This document shows, in pieces, positions 37,985-51,300 of a stretch of DNA of 64,000 nt; position 1 is the first letter of the stretch; every line of letters starts with the position of its first letter. This DNA comes from Brachypodius melanocephalos. Taxonomy: Eukaryota > Chordata > Aves > Passeriformes > Pycnonotidae. A program made the position numbers and the translations under genes. The DNA is taken from assembly GCA_013398615.1 (NCBI GenBank), contig VZSR01003806.1:2997094-3061093 (forward strand), read 5' to 3'. A model generated the notes under the pieces. The model did not search any database, was not told the DNA's origin, and saw nothing but the letters and a program-made list of their open reading frames with translations.

Positions 37985-38275
37985 GAAGGGATCTTCAAAG
38001 ATGATCTAGTCCAAACCCTCCTGCCATGGGCAGAAACATCTTTCACTAGATCAAGTTGTACAAAGCCCTCTCCAGCCTAATTTTGAGCACTTCTAATGAT
38101 GGGTCATCCACTACTTATCTTCCAGTGCCTCACCACTTTCATTGTAAACAAATTCTTCCCTATGTCCAGTCCAAAACCACCCTCTTTCAATTTAAAACCA
38201 ATGCCCAGTTCCCACTTACAGGCCTTGCTAAAAAGTGTTTCTCGGTCTTTCTATAAGGCCCTTTTATAAGTTGAA
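37985..38275 (-). mobile_element. CR1 LINE fragment, part 2 (right of LTR insertion)
   Basis: Continuation of the minus-strand CR1. GATGATCTAGTCCAAACC, CTGCCATGGGCAGAAACATC, CCAGTGCCTCACCAC, AATTCTTCCCTATGTCCAG and CCCTCTTTCAATTTAAAACC follow the reverse complement of the ORF2 C-terminus and 3' UTR in order. Homology fades near 38275. The copy is strongly diverged, and older than the LTR element that split it. The 66-codon plus-strand open frame here is antisense by-product. Confidence 0.92.
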
Positions 38276-41200
38276 TGATGTATGGTGCAATCTATCTCTT
38301 TTCAAGTAAACACTAGAAATAGAAAGACAATCATAATGAAAGCTTATTGCCTGCCCACCATGGGAGAAAAAAAAAAAAAAGTACTATTAGTCCTTCAAAA
38401 AATCTCTGCCTATGCAGGCTGATGTGCCTTCATTTGCATCTCGAGTTAATAGTTATGAAAATGCATGGGAGGCTCCCTCATGAAGCCAGTCTCACTGAAG
38501 CAGTAAAAGTATCTCTAGGGCCCCTGTCAAACCTGATGCTCTGCCTAAAGAGGCTTTCTTTTGGATGACACCAAGACACTTGTGTTTGCACACAAAGAAG
38601 TAAATACCTGAAGTATCACCCAATAGCCTACTTCTTATTGAACATGAAAGTAATTCTCTGCTTTTGAGGAGTGTCATTTGTTACCATTGTATCCAAAATC
38701 CAAAATAAAGATCAATTATCTCAGTCCCTGTCATAGTAATGATATTCATAATGCTGCTTAAGAATCTGAAAAGAAAAACTTATAAATTGTGTTTTGCTGT
38801 CTACCATTATCATAAGTACATCAAGGCTTTGAGTGATGATTTGTGTTTCTCTAGATCAACAGCTTTCCTTACTAGCACACCCATTCTCATCAGTTTCTCT
38901 AAAGCCTTTTAAGAAATGACTGCCATTAAATAAAGTTATCGACTCATTTACTTAGATATTTAACATAGTAGGTCTTCAATGAAACAAGCATCACAGCTTT
39001 TCATAGAAAAGAAAAAGTATTTTGCTTATGCTATGGCAGTTCTTTAAGTTGCTAAGGTATATTTAGCATTACATACTGGAGCAAAGATGACTGCCTCATT
39101 GTCACCCTGCAGCCCAGGGGAAGAATTTAGAGTAAATTCCAACCTCTTTAGCACATGAAAACCAAGCAGGCTTCTCCATTCCTAAGCTTGGCTATTTGAA
39201 CTTTAACTTTTCACTCCCCATAAACCACTCCAGAAGTATAGCATAGGCATAGCATTTATTGACTCATTTGAACAATTTATTCAGTTTTAATCTTTGAAAA
39301 AGTCTTTATCCTTTTCAGCATGATTAGTCACCTTAAAACTGGTATCACAGAAGGAAGCTTCTAAAACAGAAGGCAAGATCAGCAATCAAGTAGCGATTTT
39401 ATTGTATTATCAGTGAGTATGAAGTTTACCATCTCAACTCAAGTTCCCTGGGTTGTCACATGCCTTCAAGACATACGGTCCTCAGTGCTGCAGGAAATGC
39501 GCTGCCTGCTTCTCCCTGCTTCTGCCTGCAGCCTGCCAGTCCTCCCAGCCAGAGCAGTGGGGAGGAGGTCAGTCTCCTCACTGTGTGGCTGTTTGGCACT
39601 CTAGAATGTACAGAGAACTTTGTGCTGAGTAAAATACTTCAAGACTGCAATTGGGCATGGCTCGGCAAGATGACAATCCGCTCTGTGAGGTGTAAGTTGT
39701 TCTACAAAAACCTAAGCCTAATTCTTAGACAGCAGACTGTACCTTTTCAGCTATGCTCTAAAAATCCATGCCACATAAGCATCTTCAAAATAATCAAAGG
39801 CAAAAGAAGCTTTTAGTTTCTGCATTAGCTAGTGTACTTCTACACTTTTAGAATTTCCTATTTCTGAAGCACTTCATATAAGCTCTCACTACTCTCCTCT
39901 GAGCTAAGCAAATATTAGCAGCAGCAGCAACCACTGGCACATATCAACTCACCACTGTGTTAGGAAAATGATTCAAGAGCAAGTAAAAGTCCTCAAAGCT
40001 AGAAGATAAGTCTTCAGTGAAAATTAAATCGATATTTTACTGTTGGAATGGTTAAATGAACAATACCTGTCTCCAGACAAATTTGGACAGATATTAATAA
40101 AATTAATGTCCTGCTAAAGGGAAGGCTTATAATACAGTGCATTTGTTTACTGTGTCTTATCAGTATTACAGTTTCCATAGAAACGAGAGAGAGAAAATTT
40201 TAGCACTGGGCAACAAATTCTAATGATCTTCGGTAAAGAATCATTATATATATTTAGTGCAAATACAATACATCAGAAAGATTTTCAGGTATATGAAGCA
40301 TTGATCACTAGTCCTAATGGACAGATGTTCATGGTTGTAGGTGATTTCCAAGTCTTTATAGTAAGGAAAGAAAGGACACATCTTGTAACATGTGGTATTA
40401 ACAGTCCATGCCATACTGATCCTTCCTCTTCAGCTTTTCAGCTTTGTATTGCTTCCTCCAACTGCCCTCCAGATTAGAAGGGGAGCGAAATGTGTTGAAG
40501 CATTTTCAATATATACACGCCTTTCCCTGAAGCTTATCTTATCACTTACATTTATAATCACCTGCAGCTTAACCATGATGTAATTTCTTATGCCTTGTGG
40601 GCTGATTTCTGTGAGTCACAATTTCCAAATATATTTGTGAAGGTGGTTCATGAATTAAACTTCTGTCAGCTGAAGCCTCCAGCATTGTTCTGTCCATGTT
40701 CAGTATGGAGGCTCATGGCTCACAAGTTTTAATGGTACAGTACAGAGGATCAGTCCTTGGTTTATAAAGGACATTCAAGAAGCCATTACATAAGGTAAGA
40801 AAAACCGCAAATGCCCTCATGGCTTTTTGTCATCCTCTCGCTATTCTTTGGTAAGTTTAGGTTTCCTATATATGCACCACTGAAAATCTGCAGATGATTC
40901 AGCCCCAGGATTTGCTGTCAAATGAGCAGAGTTGTGAGTTATGCTTCTCAGTTTCCCTGGTACTGCACTCTTACCCTCACTTCTTCCCTGAAGAAGCTTT
41001 TAAGCTGGGTCCAGATAAGACCTGGGGAATTCTGGGACAGCAGCTTTGGCTGACCACATATTCAAACTCTCTCATGTAAGCATTTAATTACCTGTTGCCC
41101 TGATTTTTATCTTTCTGAGTGTTTTGCATTTTTGTAGTGGAGTTCTCACGAACCTTCATGTAAACAATGTATATTTTTGGAGCTAGTCTCTTTTGTTTAC

Positions 41201-42521
41201 GTATTTCTCCTCTAAAGAGAGGACAATTGACAGACTGTTGAATGAGCCAGTCTAGTTAGAGAGGTGGCAACCTTATCCTCCAATCGATGGCCATTGTCTG
41301 AAAATTATATAAATGGAGTCAGAAAAATAAATTTGCTTCCTTTGCCTCAGAAATCAATCTCGAGTGCATCTCGTTCTTTCATGTCCTGTAGAGACAACTA
41401 CCTAAGTCCAGCAAAGCAACATATTTTAATAAAATTAATACAACCTACAAGTAACAACATGCATCTAATCTTGTACAATGACCTTCACAGATATACTGAA
41501 ATATCAGCCTCCTTTGTGGTGAAACACCTTCACTTTCTCTGCTTCTTCCTTGCCCCAGTGATCTTTGTGTCAAGGAGGATAAGCTAATGTGTCAATTTTT
41601 GCTATTCCCAAGCTCTTCCCCTGCTTTGCCCTGCCTAACAGCGTCATTCCTCTTGGCTGGCAGATTGGGAGAGATTCTCTGGAGGTACAGCTGGTGTCTT
41701 AACCAATGCACAGTCATACTGAGACGACTAAACCACATGCATGGAAACATTTGCTACCATTTAATCTCAAGTGCAGAGGGTGCAGCACTGCCTCTGGTAA
41801 TATACTTCTACAATAAGCACCACTAAAGGCTTTGGGGATCATATGCATTATTGATGCAGAAATGTTTGATATTTCCCATTGTGACAGAAAGGAGACAAGT
41901 GGTTAAATTGCTTCCTGTTGTGCATGACTGTAGACATTAACAGCTGTTATTTATAGCTCCTATAGTATCCCAAAAGGCAGGAGAACCACGTCATACAGCA
42001 TTACTACAAATAAAATCATTCTAGCAAAGTAAACCATTTTAAACATAGAGAATGTCACTGCAGAATAGAAAGCATGAACTGCTCAGATGTTTTGATAACA
42101 AAATGTATGTGTTAGTACTCCCACCCAACCAGCTAATACAAGAAGATTTACGAAGGACAGGAAAAACTGTACATTAATAAAATCAGCTGAAAGAAGAAAA
42201 GGTACATCTGGAAGAAGTGTCCACCAGTACATCAGTGGAAGGAGGATGTCCTTTTCTGGAAAAGGCACAACTAGAATGAAAGAGAACTCTGATGGTTTAA
42301 ATCATGGACATGCTTGCATGCTCCATCTTTTTTAAACTGTTATCTATCCTAGGCAGTTAAACATGTCCAAAACATGAGGCAGACTATTCCAAATTAAGAA
42401 ACATGCTTTAGAGCAGGCAAAGATTGTTCACGCATCTTATGAAAATAAAAGTTATGTAACACTATGGGCATCTTATATACAGAACCCATTTCCCCATACT
42501 TTGCTACTCTTCTAGTAAAAA
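38276..42521. other. AT-rich non-coding sequence
   Basis: A 14-base A run lies near 38369. Overlapping plus-strand open frames at 39413-39816, 40223-40583 and 41264-41826 show no family motif and no convincing splice signals in phase. No repeats recognised. Confidence 0.6.
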
Positions 42522-42545
42522 GGGGTGGGAGGAGTGGGAGGTGGG
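42522..42545 (+). other. Putative G-quadruplex motif
   Basis: Four G-runs of three or four are separated by loops of T, AGGAGT and AGGT, fitting the standard G3+ short-loop rule. It is isolated in AT-rich DNA. Confidence 0.65.
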
Positions 42546-43439
42546 TGAAGAAGGACAAAATAAAACAAACAAGAGTTTCATAAAACAGATTTATTTTAAG
42601 AAGTTAACAATGTGAGTTCTAGTCCTTATTTTTTCTAACTTACATCCTTTCAAGAAAACTTTCATGATAAATTCCCTTATTCCCAAAAACTCCCAAAAAT
42701 GTTTTGCTCTCTAAAACTTTCAAGAACTTCCACCAGATTGGAGGATTGTGATACAAATTATGTGAATCTGGAATAAAAGACTGGTGGTCACTTCCAATGC
42801 TGTTTTGACTGCTTACTCTTATCAGGACTGGGTGTATTCAAAGCTCAGGAACAGGTATCTTTTTAAGATAACGATCTACTTACACAGTTAAATTGCAATT
42901 TGAGGGAAAAAGGAATATAATTAAAATGTTGAAAAAATGGTAGCAAATAAAACATGTCTATTACTTCTATACTTTGTACAACTGACTTATGTATGATTAG
43001 TGTGCATATCAGCCAAGATGTCTGTGCTTGCTTCAGAGGTGCCTAAACATAGCTGGAGAGGCAGGATGCTACTGAAGTAAGGAATGCAGATACTTTTGTG
43101 TAGGCACTCCTGAGAGCTTTAAAAGGTGAGGGAATAGTTTTTTTGGCCCACAGTCAAATTTCTCTAAGGGTAATGAAATATCAATGTAGTCTACTGAACC
43201 CATGTAAAACCAATTAATTCAAGAGTCCTTCAGCATAACAGCTATACTCCTCTGAGACCTATAAGAATTCCCTGTGTTCCTTGCCATTAACTTATAGTTG
43301 TTCTAGAAAAACATGCTAACATTTTTCCTTACTCACTGCATGAGCAGAAATGTCTGTATTTTGATTTCTCTGCTCAATTACACACTCTTTACCTCTACCC
43401 ACACACTGCACTGTGTTGGCCAAGACATACCTTTTGGCA
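42546..43439. other. AT-rich non-coding sequence
   Basis: Nothing recognised. Confidence 0.65.
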
Positions 43440-43900
43440 GTGAACTTCAAAACCACGTTCCTCCGCAAGAGAGTGCCCGTGCACAGCACACTCACACACT
43501 CAGAGCCCCTCAGCCCACGTGATTTACAGACTGCCTGGGCAACCGTTTCACAAATAGATGAAAGCATGAAAAAAATAAAAAACCCAAACTGTGGCATATA
43601 GAAATCAGCCATTCTACATACAGCTTTCATTTATCAAGACTTACTCACTTTATTAACACGGCCAGTTATCAGAGCTGCCTGCAGTTTCCGCGTCTGATGA
43701 TGCACATTTCTCTCTTCCTTCAGCAGCTGAGCTGTACCCATTGGAATTCTTTACAAAACATTTCAGAAGTAAAGGTCAAGTAAGCTTTCTTGAAAGAGAT
43801 ACTGTTTTCTGGAGAGAATTTCCTTCCTATATACTTTTAGCTACCAGGACTCTTGTGACGTCAGGCAAAGAGACTGCGAACACGCATGCCCACGTGTTCC
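43440..43900. promoter_or_regulatory. Possible regulatory cluster: palindromic CRE and two CACGTG E-boxes
   Basis: Within about 400 bp of locally CpG-enriched sequence lie a perfect palindromic cAMP-response element TGACGTCA (43856-43863) and two perfect E-boxes CACGTG (43516-43521 and 43891-43896). A GGCAACC half-site resembling an RFX X-box lies near 43539. These are factor motifs by sequence only, and short motifs can occur by chance. No adjacent transcription unit is recognised. Confidence 0.3.
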
Positions 43901-46900
43901 TCTAGAATTAAGCCTCACCAAGTCAGAATTCTTTCTTCAGTCCCTGTTTCCCCCACACATATGAGGGTGAGATGGTTGGGAAGGTGCTATTTTACAGCTT
44001 AGGGTTTACACCCAGTCCCGAGAGCAGAGGGATTAGACAACACTTGCCTTTCAGGGGAGCATATTCTATTAGTCTTGAAACATTTAACGTGACATCTAAA
44101 CATCAGTGAAGTATTTTGTTCAGTGGTTTGGTTTTAAGACTATATAATTTTGGGTGAAGCAAAACTGTGAGTTCTCATAACAGTAATAAGAGTGGAAGAA
44201 CATCTCCCTGGATGAGCTAGTGGTAGTGGAGGACCTGGAACTCCAAAAAGGTCTTTGTACTATGCCTGCAACCAACTAGGACACCGTGCAAAGACTGAAG
44301 CACCAGTGCAGTGTGCTGTGATCGTTCTTTTACACCACAAGCAGAATGGCACAGAGGTCTGTGTCAGCCAGAGCCTTAAGACATTTTTATGCTCACACAT
44401 ATACAGAGTCTTCTAGCCTATCCAATTCTTTTAAGTGGACTAATATGTGTTGATTAGTTTTACAGCTGTCTTGATACTGAAGTCTGAGGTCCTACTGGTC
44501 TTGAGGTAATAGACCTGGACCCTCTGAAGCATGAGTCTAGCCCAAACTACCTATATTTTTACTCTTGTGGAGACCAGATTTTAGTGGATCAAGATGAACA
44601 ATCCTAGGTACATACAGATCCAATTAGAAAAGGTAGTCTTCTGGCTAGTTTGAGATGAAAAGTGTATAGCTCCTTATTCTAGGTAGACATCTAGCAGTAC
44701 AAAATCTAAAATGGCCACTGGGTATTGCCACACACCTTTTCATCAGTTTATTCTTTCACAGTCCCGTTCAGTTCTTCCTTCTTCATCCTCTTCTGGTGAT
44801 CTCCAGCACCTCTACAAAGTCATGGTAACAGATATTCCTTGTAACAGCTCCAATAATGAGTTTTATTTATTTTTGAATTTGCGGAAGTTGGTATCATATG
44901 CCTATCCAACTAAAAACAAAATAACCTTGACACCAAGGTAAGAGAACTTCCGGATTAACTAGAAGATTAAGAAAATATTTATTCTTCCTTTATTTTCTCC
45001 CCTCTAATTCCCATTTCCATGGAAACTGGGCTGGAAAGTACCAGCAGGCAGCCTGCAGCTGAACATCTGAATGAGAATGCTCATGTTTAACTCAGCAAGC
45101 AGACAGCAGGTGAAATCTGCAGGAACTGTCTAAAATCTATAGCTACATCTTGAAAGAAAAAGGACAACTTCAGTTTCAGCAACAAACTTCTAAAGAGGAT
45201 GATATATCACCCCAGTGAATATTCTTGTGTGGCAGCAGTTGATAATATGATTTCTTCTTTGATGAAAGAGGATATGATAAGTAAAAAATTCTTTATCACA
45301 ATGGCACAAGGCAAAAATTCATCATAATTAATTTAATACTTCAAAATGTTCAGATGGAAGATAATATGGTAGTGAATATGGTGAAGATATTTTTGTAACA
45401 GGACTTTGGCTTCTGAACACTATGCTGTAACTCCTTCTGTGGAATCAAACTGGCTGCTGCACAGTTCATATACACGCATTGTCAGCACAATCATCTAGAT
45501 GGCTCTTCTTACAAACATCCATTGCATTTCAATAAATATATATACATACATATATAAAAATTAACTAGCAGGCAGCAACATATTCACTAGTTATAAAATA
45601 TATTGGTTTTCAGCACTAATTCACACTACTTGTATTTTAAAATCTAATAAGCTAACACAGTTGTAGTTAAAGAAAAAAAAAAAGCTATGTTAACTTCTTT
45701 ATCTAATTTAGTAAATTTTAGTGCAGGAATTCTATTTAATACCACCTTACATTTTTCTCCAGTTCAATATTTGCTCTTCAAGCAGCAGGAAGAAAAGCAA
45801 ACAAGCAAAGGATGAAACATTCCTGTCTTGGGTTGCACTTTACGCAATGAAGAGATTGGTTATTATTAAATTCCTGCTTTTGTATATAAAGCAATTACCA
45901 CTCTCTCAAAAAGATATTACTCATTCTTTGCAGAAAGCAGAACATTGGTCATACTTTTTCCAGTGCAATTTTAGGCAATGCAGTGGACAAAAGAGGATGA
46001 TTATAATGAAGGATTTAACATCTTGCGCAAGTTCAGTATCAGCACACAAGAGCTGACCTGAAAATGGGTTATGAAGAAACTCGAGACAGCATCAGTCTTT
46101 TTTCCTTTTTTTTCCTAAGAGTGTTGCTCAAAGTTTAAGGGAGCTATTTAACAGAATCAAGTCAGCAAGATAGCTGCAGATGCTCTTTATTGTACCTATG
46201 TTCTACTTCAGGATGAGAGGAGAAATTCAAGATTAAAGCGTCAAAGAATGAATCAGCCCAAGAAGCTGCTAGTGACTATTGACTCATTCCTTCCTTTGGG
46301 ATCTTCAGTGAAGAAAATGAGCCCAAATTTGCAGTCCACCACATACCAAATTCACAGCTACAATGGAAAAGAATAGTATAGAAGCTGTTTGTGCAATTTT
46401 CTCACCTGATTGAAAACTAATAATTGTGTACCAAGACCACAACAGAGATAGACGAAACACACAGCTATCAGCATCTCTGCAGTGCAAGAATGTCTATTTA
46501 ACAGCTGCAGCAATGTAAAAATCACACCGAGTGCCTTCTGTTAAGGAGTTCTATTATGTTTTACTTCACCAAGTATATATGTGCACACCTTAAGGATCAT
46601 TTATTGTGCTAGATCAAGATACAGGGAGTCCTGGGATAAACAAAAATCAAACTCCAAATAATTCACTCTTCTGCTCTAAGACTGCTTAAACACAGAATAC
46701 ACAAAAGCATAAGCTTTCAGATATATTTCCTCTTTTAATTTGCATGAGATTTTCTACAACTAAACAACTCGTATGTACTGCCTGAAGAGATCTATTTCAA
46801 GGAAGATGGGAAATAAAAATAAATTTTAAAAATACATACATTTAAATAAACAGCAACCCACAGCAGGGTACGTTGACTTCTCTGTTTCAAATCAGCATTC

Positions 46901-48305
46901 CTACACCCCAAATTTTTTGTTTTGTTTAGGAATGCCAAAACATATTGCATTTAATGGCTATCTTCATTTTGACGGTAAAAAACAAGGGCACTGCTCATAT
47001 TGCATGAACAGCTCTCTTATCCAATACCATATCCTAGAACCATGCTAAGGGAGGGAGGAAGGACAGCCTTAGCATCTGCCTAAGGTTTACAGAAGTGATT
47101 CTCCAGTAATGGAAAGGACTTCTGAATTGGCTGAAGGTTCCCAGTAATGGGGGATGGATCACTGCTGGGAAATATTTATAAAGGGAATATGAGCTGACTG
47201 CATGTGTACACTGAGGGTGGTGGATGTCCATCAGAAGGAGTGGATTATTTCTCCTAGCTGGAGCTGGAGAGAGACAGGGTTATAATTCAAGAATATAAGC
47301 AAGCTTCTCCCCACCTGGTCATTACTACATTCACACTGTTTCCCCTGATGATCTTGTTACTAACACATGTACAGAGCATGTAACTGCTTTTCTTCCAATT
47401 AACTTTTTAATTGCTAATGTATCCCAGTTGTTGCTGCCTGGTTAGGAGATGGAAAAAACCTGAGCAGGGCCATCACTACAGTTCTTACAGTATGGTTATG
47501 GCATATAAGAGGGAAGTGCAGAATAAAGGTGTCTGGTCTGGGATCTTTTGCTTCTTCAGTAATAGAGTATGTGACAAATACAGTTTCTGGATACCAGCTA
47601 ACACAGTAACAAGCACACATTGTGCCAGTGCATGCTATATGAACTTTTAATTGAGTAGTGAAAATATCATTAAGGGAAAGCCACAAACAAATTAACACTT
47701 GAAAATCACAGTCTGTTAGCAAAGCTTAATGCAAGCAACCTACTAGCTGTATTTAGTGTTTTATTTAGAGAATTAGATTTTGTAAAGGCTTTAAATGTTT
47801 GAAAATTAATCATTCTTTAACCTTTGAAACACCTAATCTCATTAAATATGCATCTTCTTCCAAAACTGCATTGTTATGGGATAGCTTAATTATGCTTTTT
47901 ATGCTCCCTTTTAAAAGTCTTCACAGGATATATTTTTATAGCTAAGTTATAAGCACTGAGAATAACAGTTCACAGTAGATGTACTAACACACCATCACCA
48001 TCAGAAGGAGATCACTGCTCCCATGTACCTGTCTTTCCATGCATGGCTCTCTTCTAGTTTACAAATACAGAATACCAATACTGACAAAGTGTGGTCACTT
48101 CAAACTCCTACACAGAGTAGGAAGGGACAGTGAGACATGCAGTTTCCTAGAGTACAGGCAATCAGGGACATATTACTTGTCAGGCTAATTGCATACATTC
48201 CCCAAGAATCAAACTTAGTTCTGAAGGGCAGCCAGACAAAAAGACTGCCTGGCAGCACTGGCCCCATCATTCCCAAGGGCTCATTTCTTTCCCTGGGGCA
48301 GCTCC
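43901..48305. other. AT-rich non-coding sequence
   Basis: Contains a short TA/TACA repeat (about 45533-45557) and motif-free open frames, for example 45721-46056 (111 codons). At about 47770-47900 there is AT-rich sequence with TAATTA and AATATGCAT motifs that could be conserved, but this cannot be judged here. Confidence 0.6.
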
Positions 48306-48347
48306 AGTGCTGATAGCATGCAAGAGGCATGCTATCATGTGGGCACT
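48306..48347. repeat. Perfect 11-bp hairpin with extended stem
   Basis: TGATAGCATGC (48311-48321) and GCATGCTATCA (48327-48337) are exact complements around the 5-base loop AAGAG. Outside, AGTGC (48306-48310) can pair with GCACT (48343-48347) across a 5-base bulge. The stem is too short for a typical microRNA precursor. Confidence 0.8.
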
Positions 48348-51300
48348 CTTGAATGAGGAGCTCAAGAACACCAGGCTGCCTACACTTGAACTGTCAAATG
48401 GCTGTAAGTGAAGAAACTGCTACTGCCTCTCTCCCTTTCACTCATCCTACTCCGTACAGCGTTTGTCCCTAATGGTTTTGTCAGTCTCATTATATGGTTC
48501 TTCCTCTCTCTCTTCTCCCATCCCTCCAGGTAGTCCATTTCTCCTTATGCTTCTCCATTTGTTAGGAACGACACCCAAGCCTGCACATTGCTCAGTTCCT
48601 CCAAATGTCAACAGCTGAACTCAAACAGACCTGCAGCACACAATCAGGTAATTTTCCTGGGCTCATTTACTGCGAGTGGAGCTGGACAAGATTACGTATG
48701 ATGTATATATTTGAATGCAAATAGCACATTCCACATTTACACAAATTTACCGAATTGGACTAGTTGATTTAGACCTAAAGTCTGACAAGACAAAGGTTCA
48801 TTTATCACTAACAGATGCAATTAATCAAGCTGTAATTCAGTCATTCCTTTACTCCATAAGGGAGGTGAAAAATCCCCCATGTCATGTCTGTAGTCTCCTT
48901 CTCCTTCTCTCTGCCAAGAGTTTAAACACTGTAAAAGGGAGAAGTGGAGGAAAATGGAAGACAGATTTCATTTACTTTGCACCTGCTGGCAACTCCCCAC
49001 TATATAGTAGGTAAGCATAAAAAAAATACCGCAGCAGTCACGCAGACGCAATAGAACTTACAGATATTTTCAGACATAAGTGTGCTTGAATTGTACAGCA
49101 GCTGTTACATACCAAAGCCTGATACATTTCCTCTTCAAAGAGCTTAGTTCAAAATTTTCAAAACCAAATTTTACATTAGCAAGCTCCTTCTTTCTTTCTT
49201 ATGTTCAAATGAAGGCACTATGGCAGGTGACTGAGATTTTAGATAAATGGTTTTCTTGATATCAGTGGTAAAGGCATATTATACCCTCTCCAGGTAAATG
49301 GTCAGTCTTACTGCCCAGCTCCAGACCATCTTCATGTAACACTGGCTTTGATATCTACATGATACACTTCTATATAAGTTAATTAGAGTTTGTTTGTCAA
49401 TGGAATCTGAATCAAGTTTCTACATTACAAATAAAAGGAAAAAAATAATAAGCATAGGATATGGGCAAAAGAGCACACAGACTGGGCTGAGGTCACTATA
49501 CCAAGCCCAAATTTCAGGAACTCTTGGAATTGTTATGAAGACTGAAGTCCATCTACAATTTGTTTGCTAATTATAGACTTTCAAATTCTTGCTGGAAGAG
49601 GAGTGATATTAACTATTTTACTAGAGTACTTCTATCACATTCACAGTCTAAAACTGAAATCAGATTTTAAATTTCGTTTGAACATTGGCAGTTAACCACA
49701 AATCACACTACAGTTCAACACAGTTGTCAAGTTCTCTCTGTAATTACCTTTAGTGCAAATTGTGCCTGAAATACAGGTAACAGCAAGCCAAGGAGCAAAC
49801 TGGTTTATTTTAATGGTACCTACTGAGGAAAGGGGTATGCAGATTTAAAAAATGCAAGCAATCACATATATTCTGTTAAGAAGATATAGGAAAAAAAGCT
49901 ATATTTTTCTTCCTACTTCTCTAAAATTAATCTGTCAAATCATAACCAGAGTTGCATATGCAGTCACTTTCACTTAATTTACAGTATTTCAGAAAGAATT
50001 TTAAAACTTATTTTAAAAGAATTTTTTTTTTTCCTGTAATAAAAAAAATGTAAAATTAAATCATGGCTTTCTTTTCTTCCAACATCATTCTCATCAATTT
50101 ATTTGTTCTTGCACAAACACATTACTCTAAGTTTCTTCCTGCACAACAATAAGGTATTTTAGTGATACTGCTTCTGTCTACATCTTTGGTTTACTCCTCT
50201 ACTCTGAAAAATAAGCATAAGGCAAGCATTTATCTGCAGTCAGAGCTACGTGTGACTTAATGCTTAGTACTTTTGTGGTTCAACAGGAAGAGACTGCAGA
50301 CTCCAGTATTAAACCCTTTTCTTGACTACGTAGTAACTTCATAACTAAAAATGTAGAAATGCTTCAGAAGTTCATACAAATAACTTTATAAGCAAGATCT
50401 GAGAGCAACTTCTACAACAGTGCCACCTCCAAAATGTTAACAGAATACATAAAATCTTCACATGAAAGCAGGTAATTTAAACAAAACATCCAAGTTAACA
50501 CTACCTATAAGATAATTTCATTGACCGTAAATAGCAAACAAGGCTTATCTATATAATCCAATTTCTATTTATGTTTCTCCAAATCATATTACAATATAAA
50601 CTCATTAAGAAAAAAGTTTACCTGTGTTCCTGTCAGGTAAAATACAGCAATGCTTCTGCAGTATGCCAGGCAGAACCTGTGGCAACAAAGAAACAGGTGT
50701 TAATGGATATATATATATATATTTTATTTTTTTAATCAAATGAAGAAAAGCCAGAGATTGCTGGAATGCTGCATTTGCTGCATCTGATCAAGCTTTGTGC
50801 TCTTAAACGGAATCCAAATTAACTATCATGTGATGTAAAGGTGAATTCTGTTCATCAGGAACTGCAAACACAGAAGAATCTTGCAAAATTAGCTGCTTAC
50901 TACCTGCCTGTAAATTTAGTTTCACATTCTCCCATTGATTACAATATCAAAAGTTGATTAAAAGAACCTAAGACCATAATCAAACATGCTCAGCTTAGGA
51001 AGACAGTATGTTATCAGTCAGTGATGCTGCTGTCCCTGATTTTGCACACATGGTCCTGGGGTTGGCATCCAGCTTGTTGTAAACCACTCAGATCCAAATT
51101 CCAAAGCACAGCACTTTACTCTCCACACAGCCAGTTCCAGTGCACAACATAAAACTCCAGAAGCTTAAGGAGGAAATTCAAGGGAATGGGGACAGAGAAG
51201 ATCTGCATTTTGTGGTTCACCACATCCACCATGGTGCAATGCTTCTGACAGCCAGTGAGAAATGCTGCAGAAGCTGACCACTACCACTGGCCCTTTTCCA

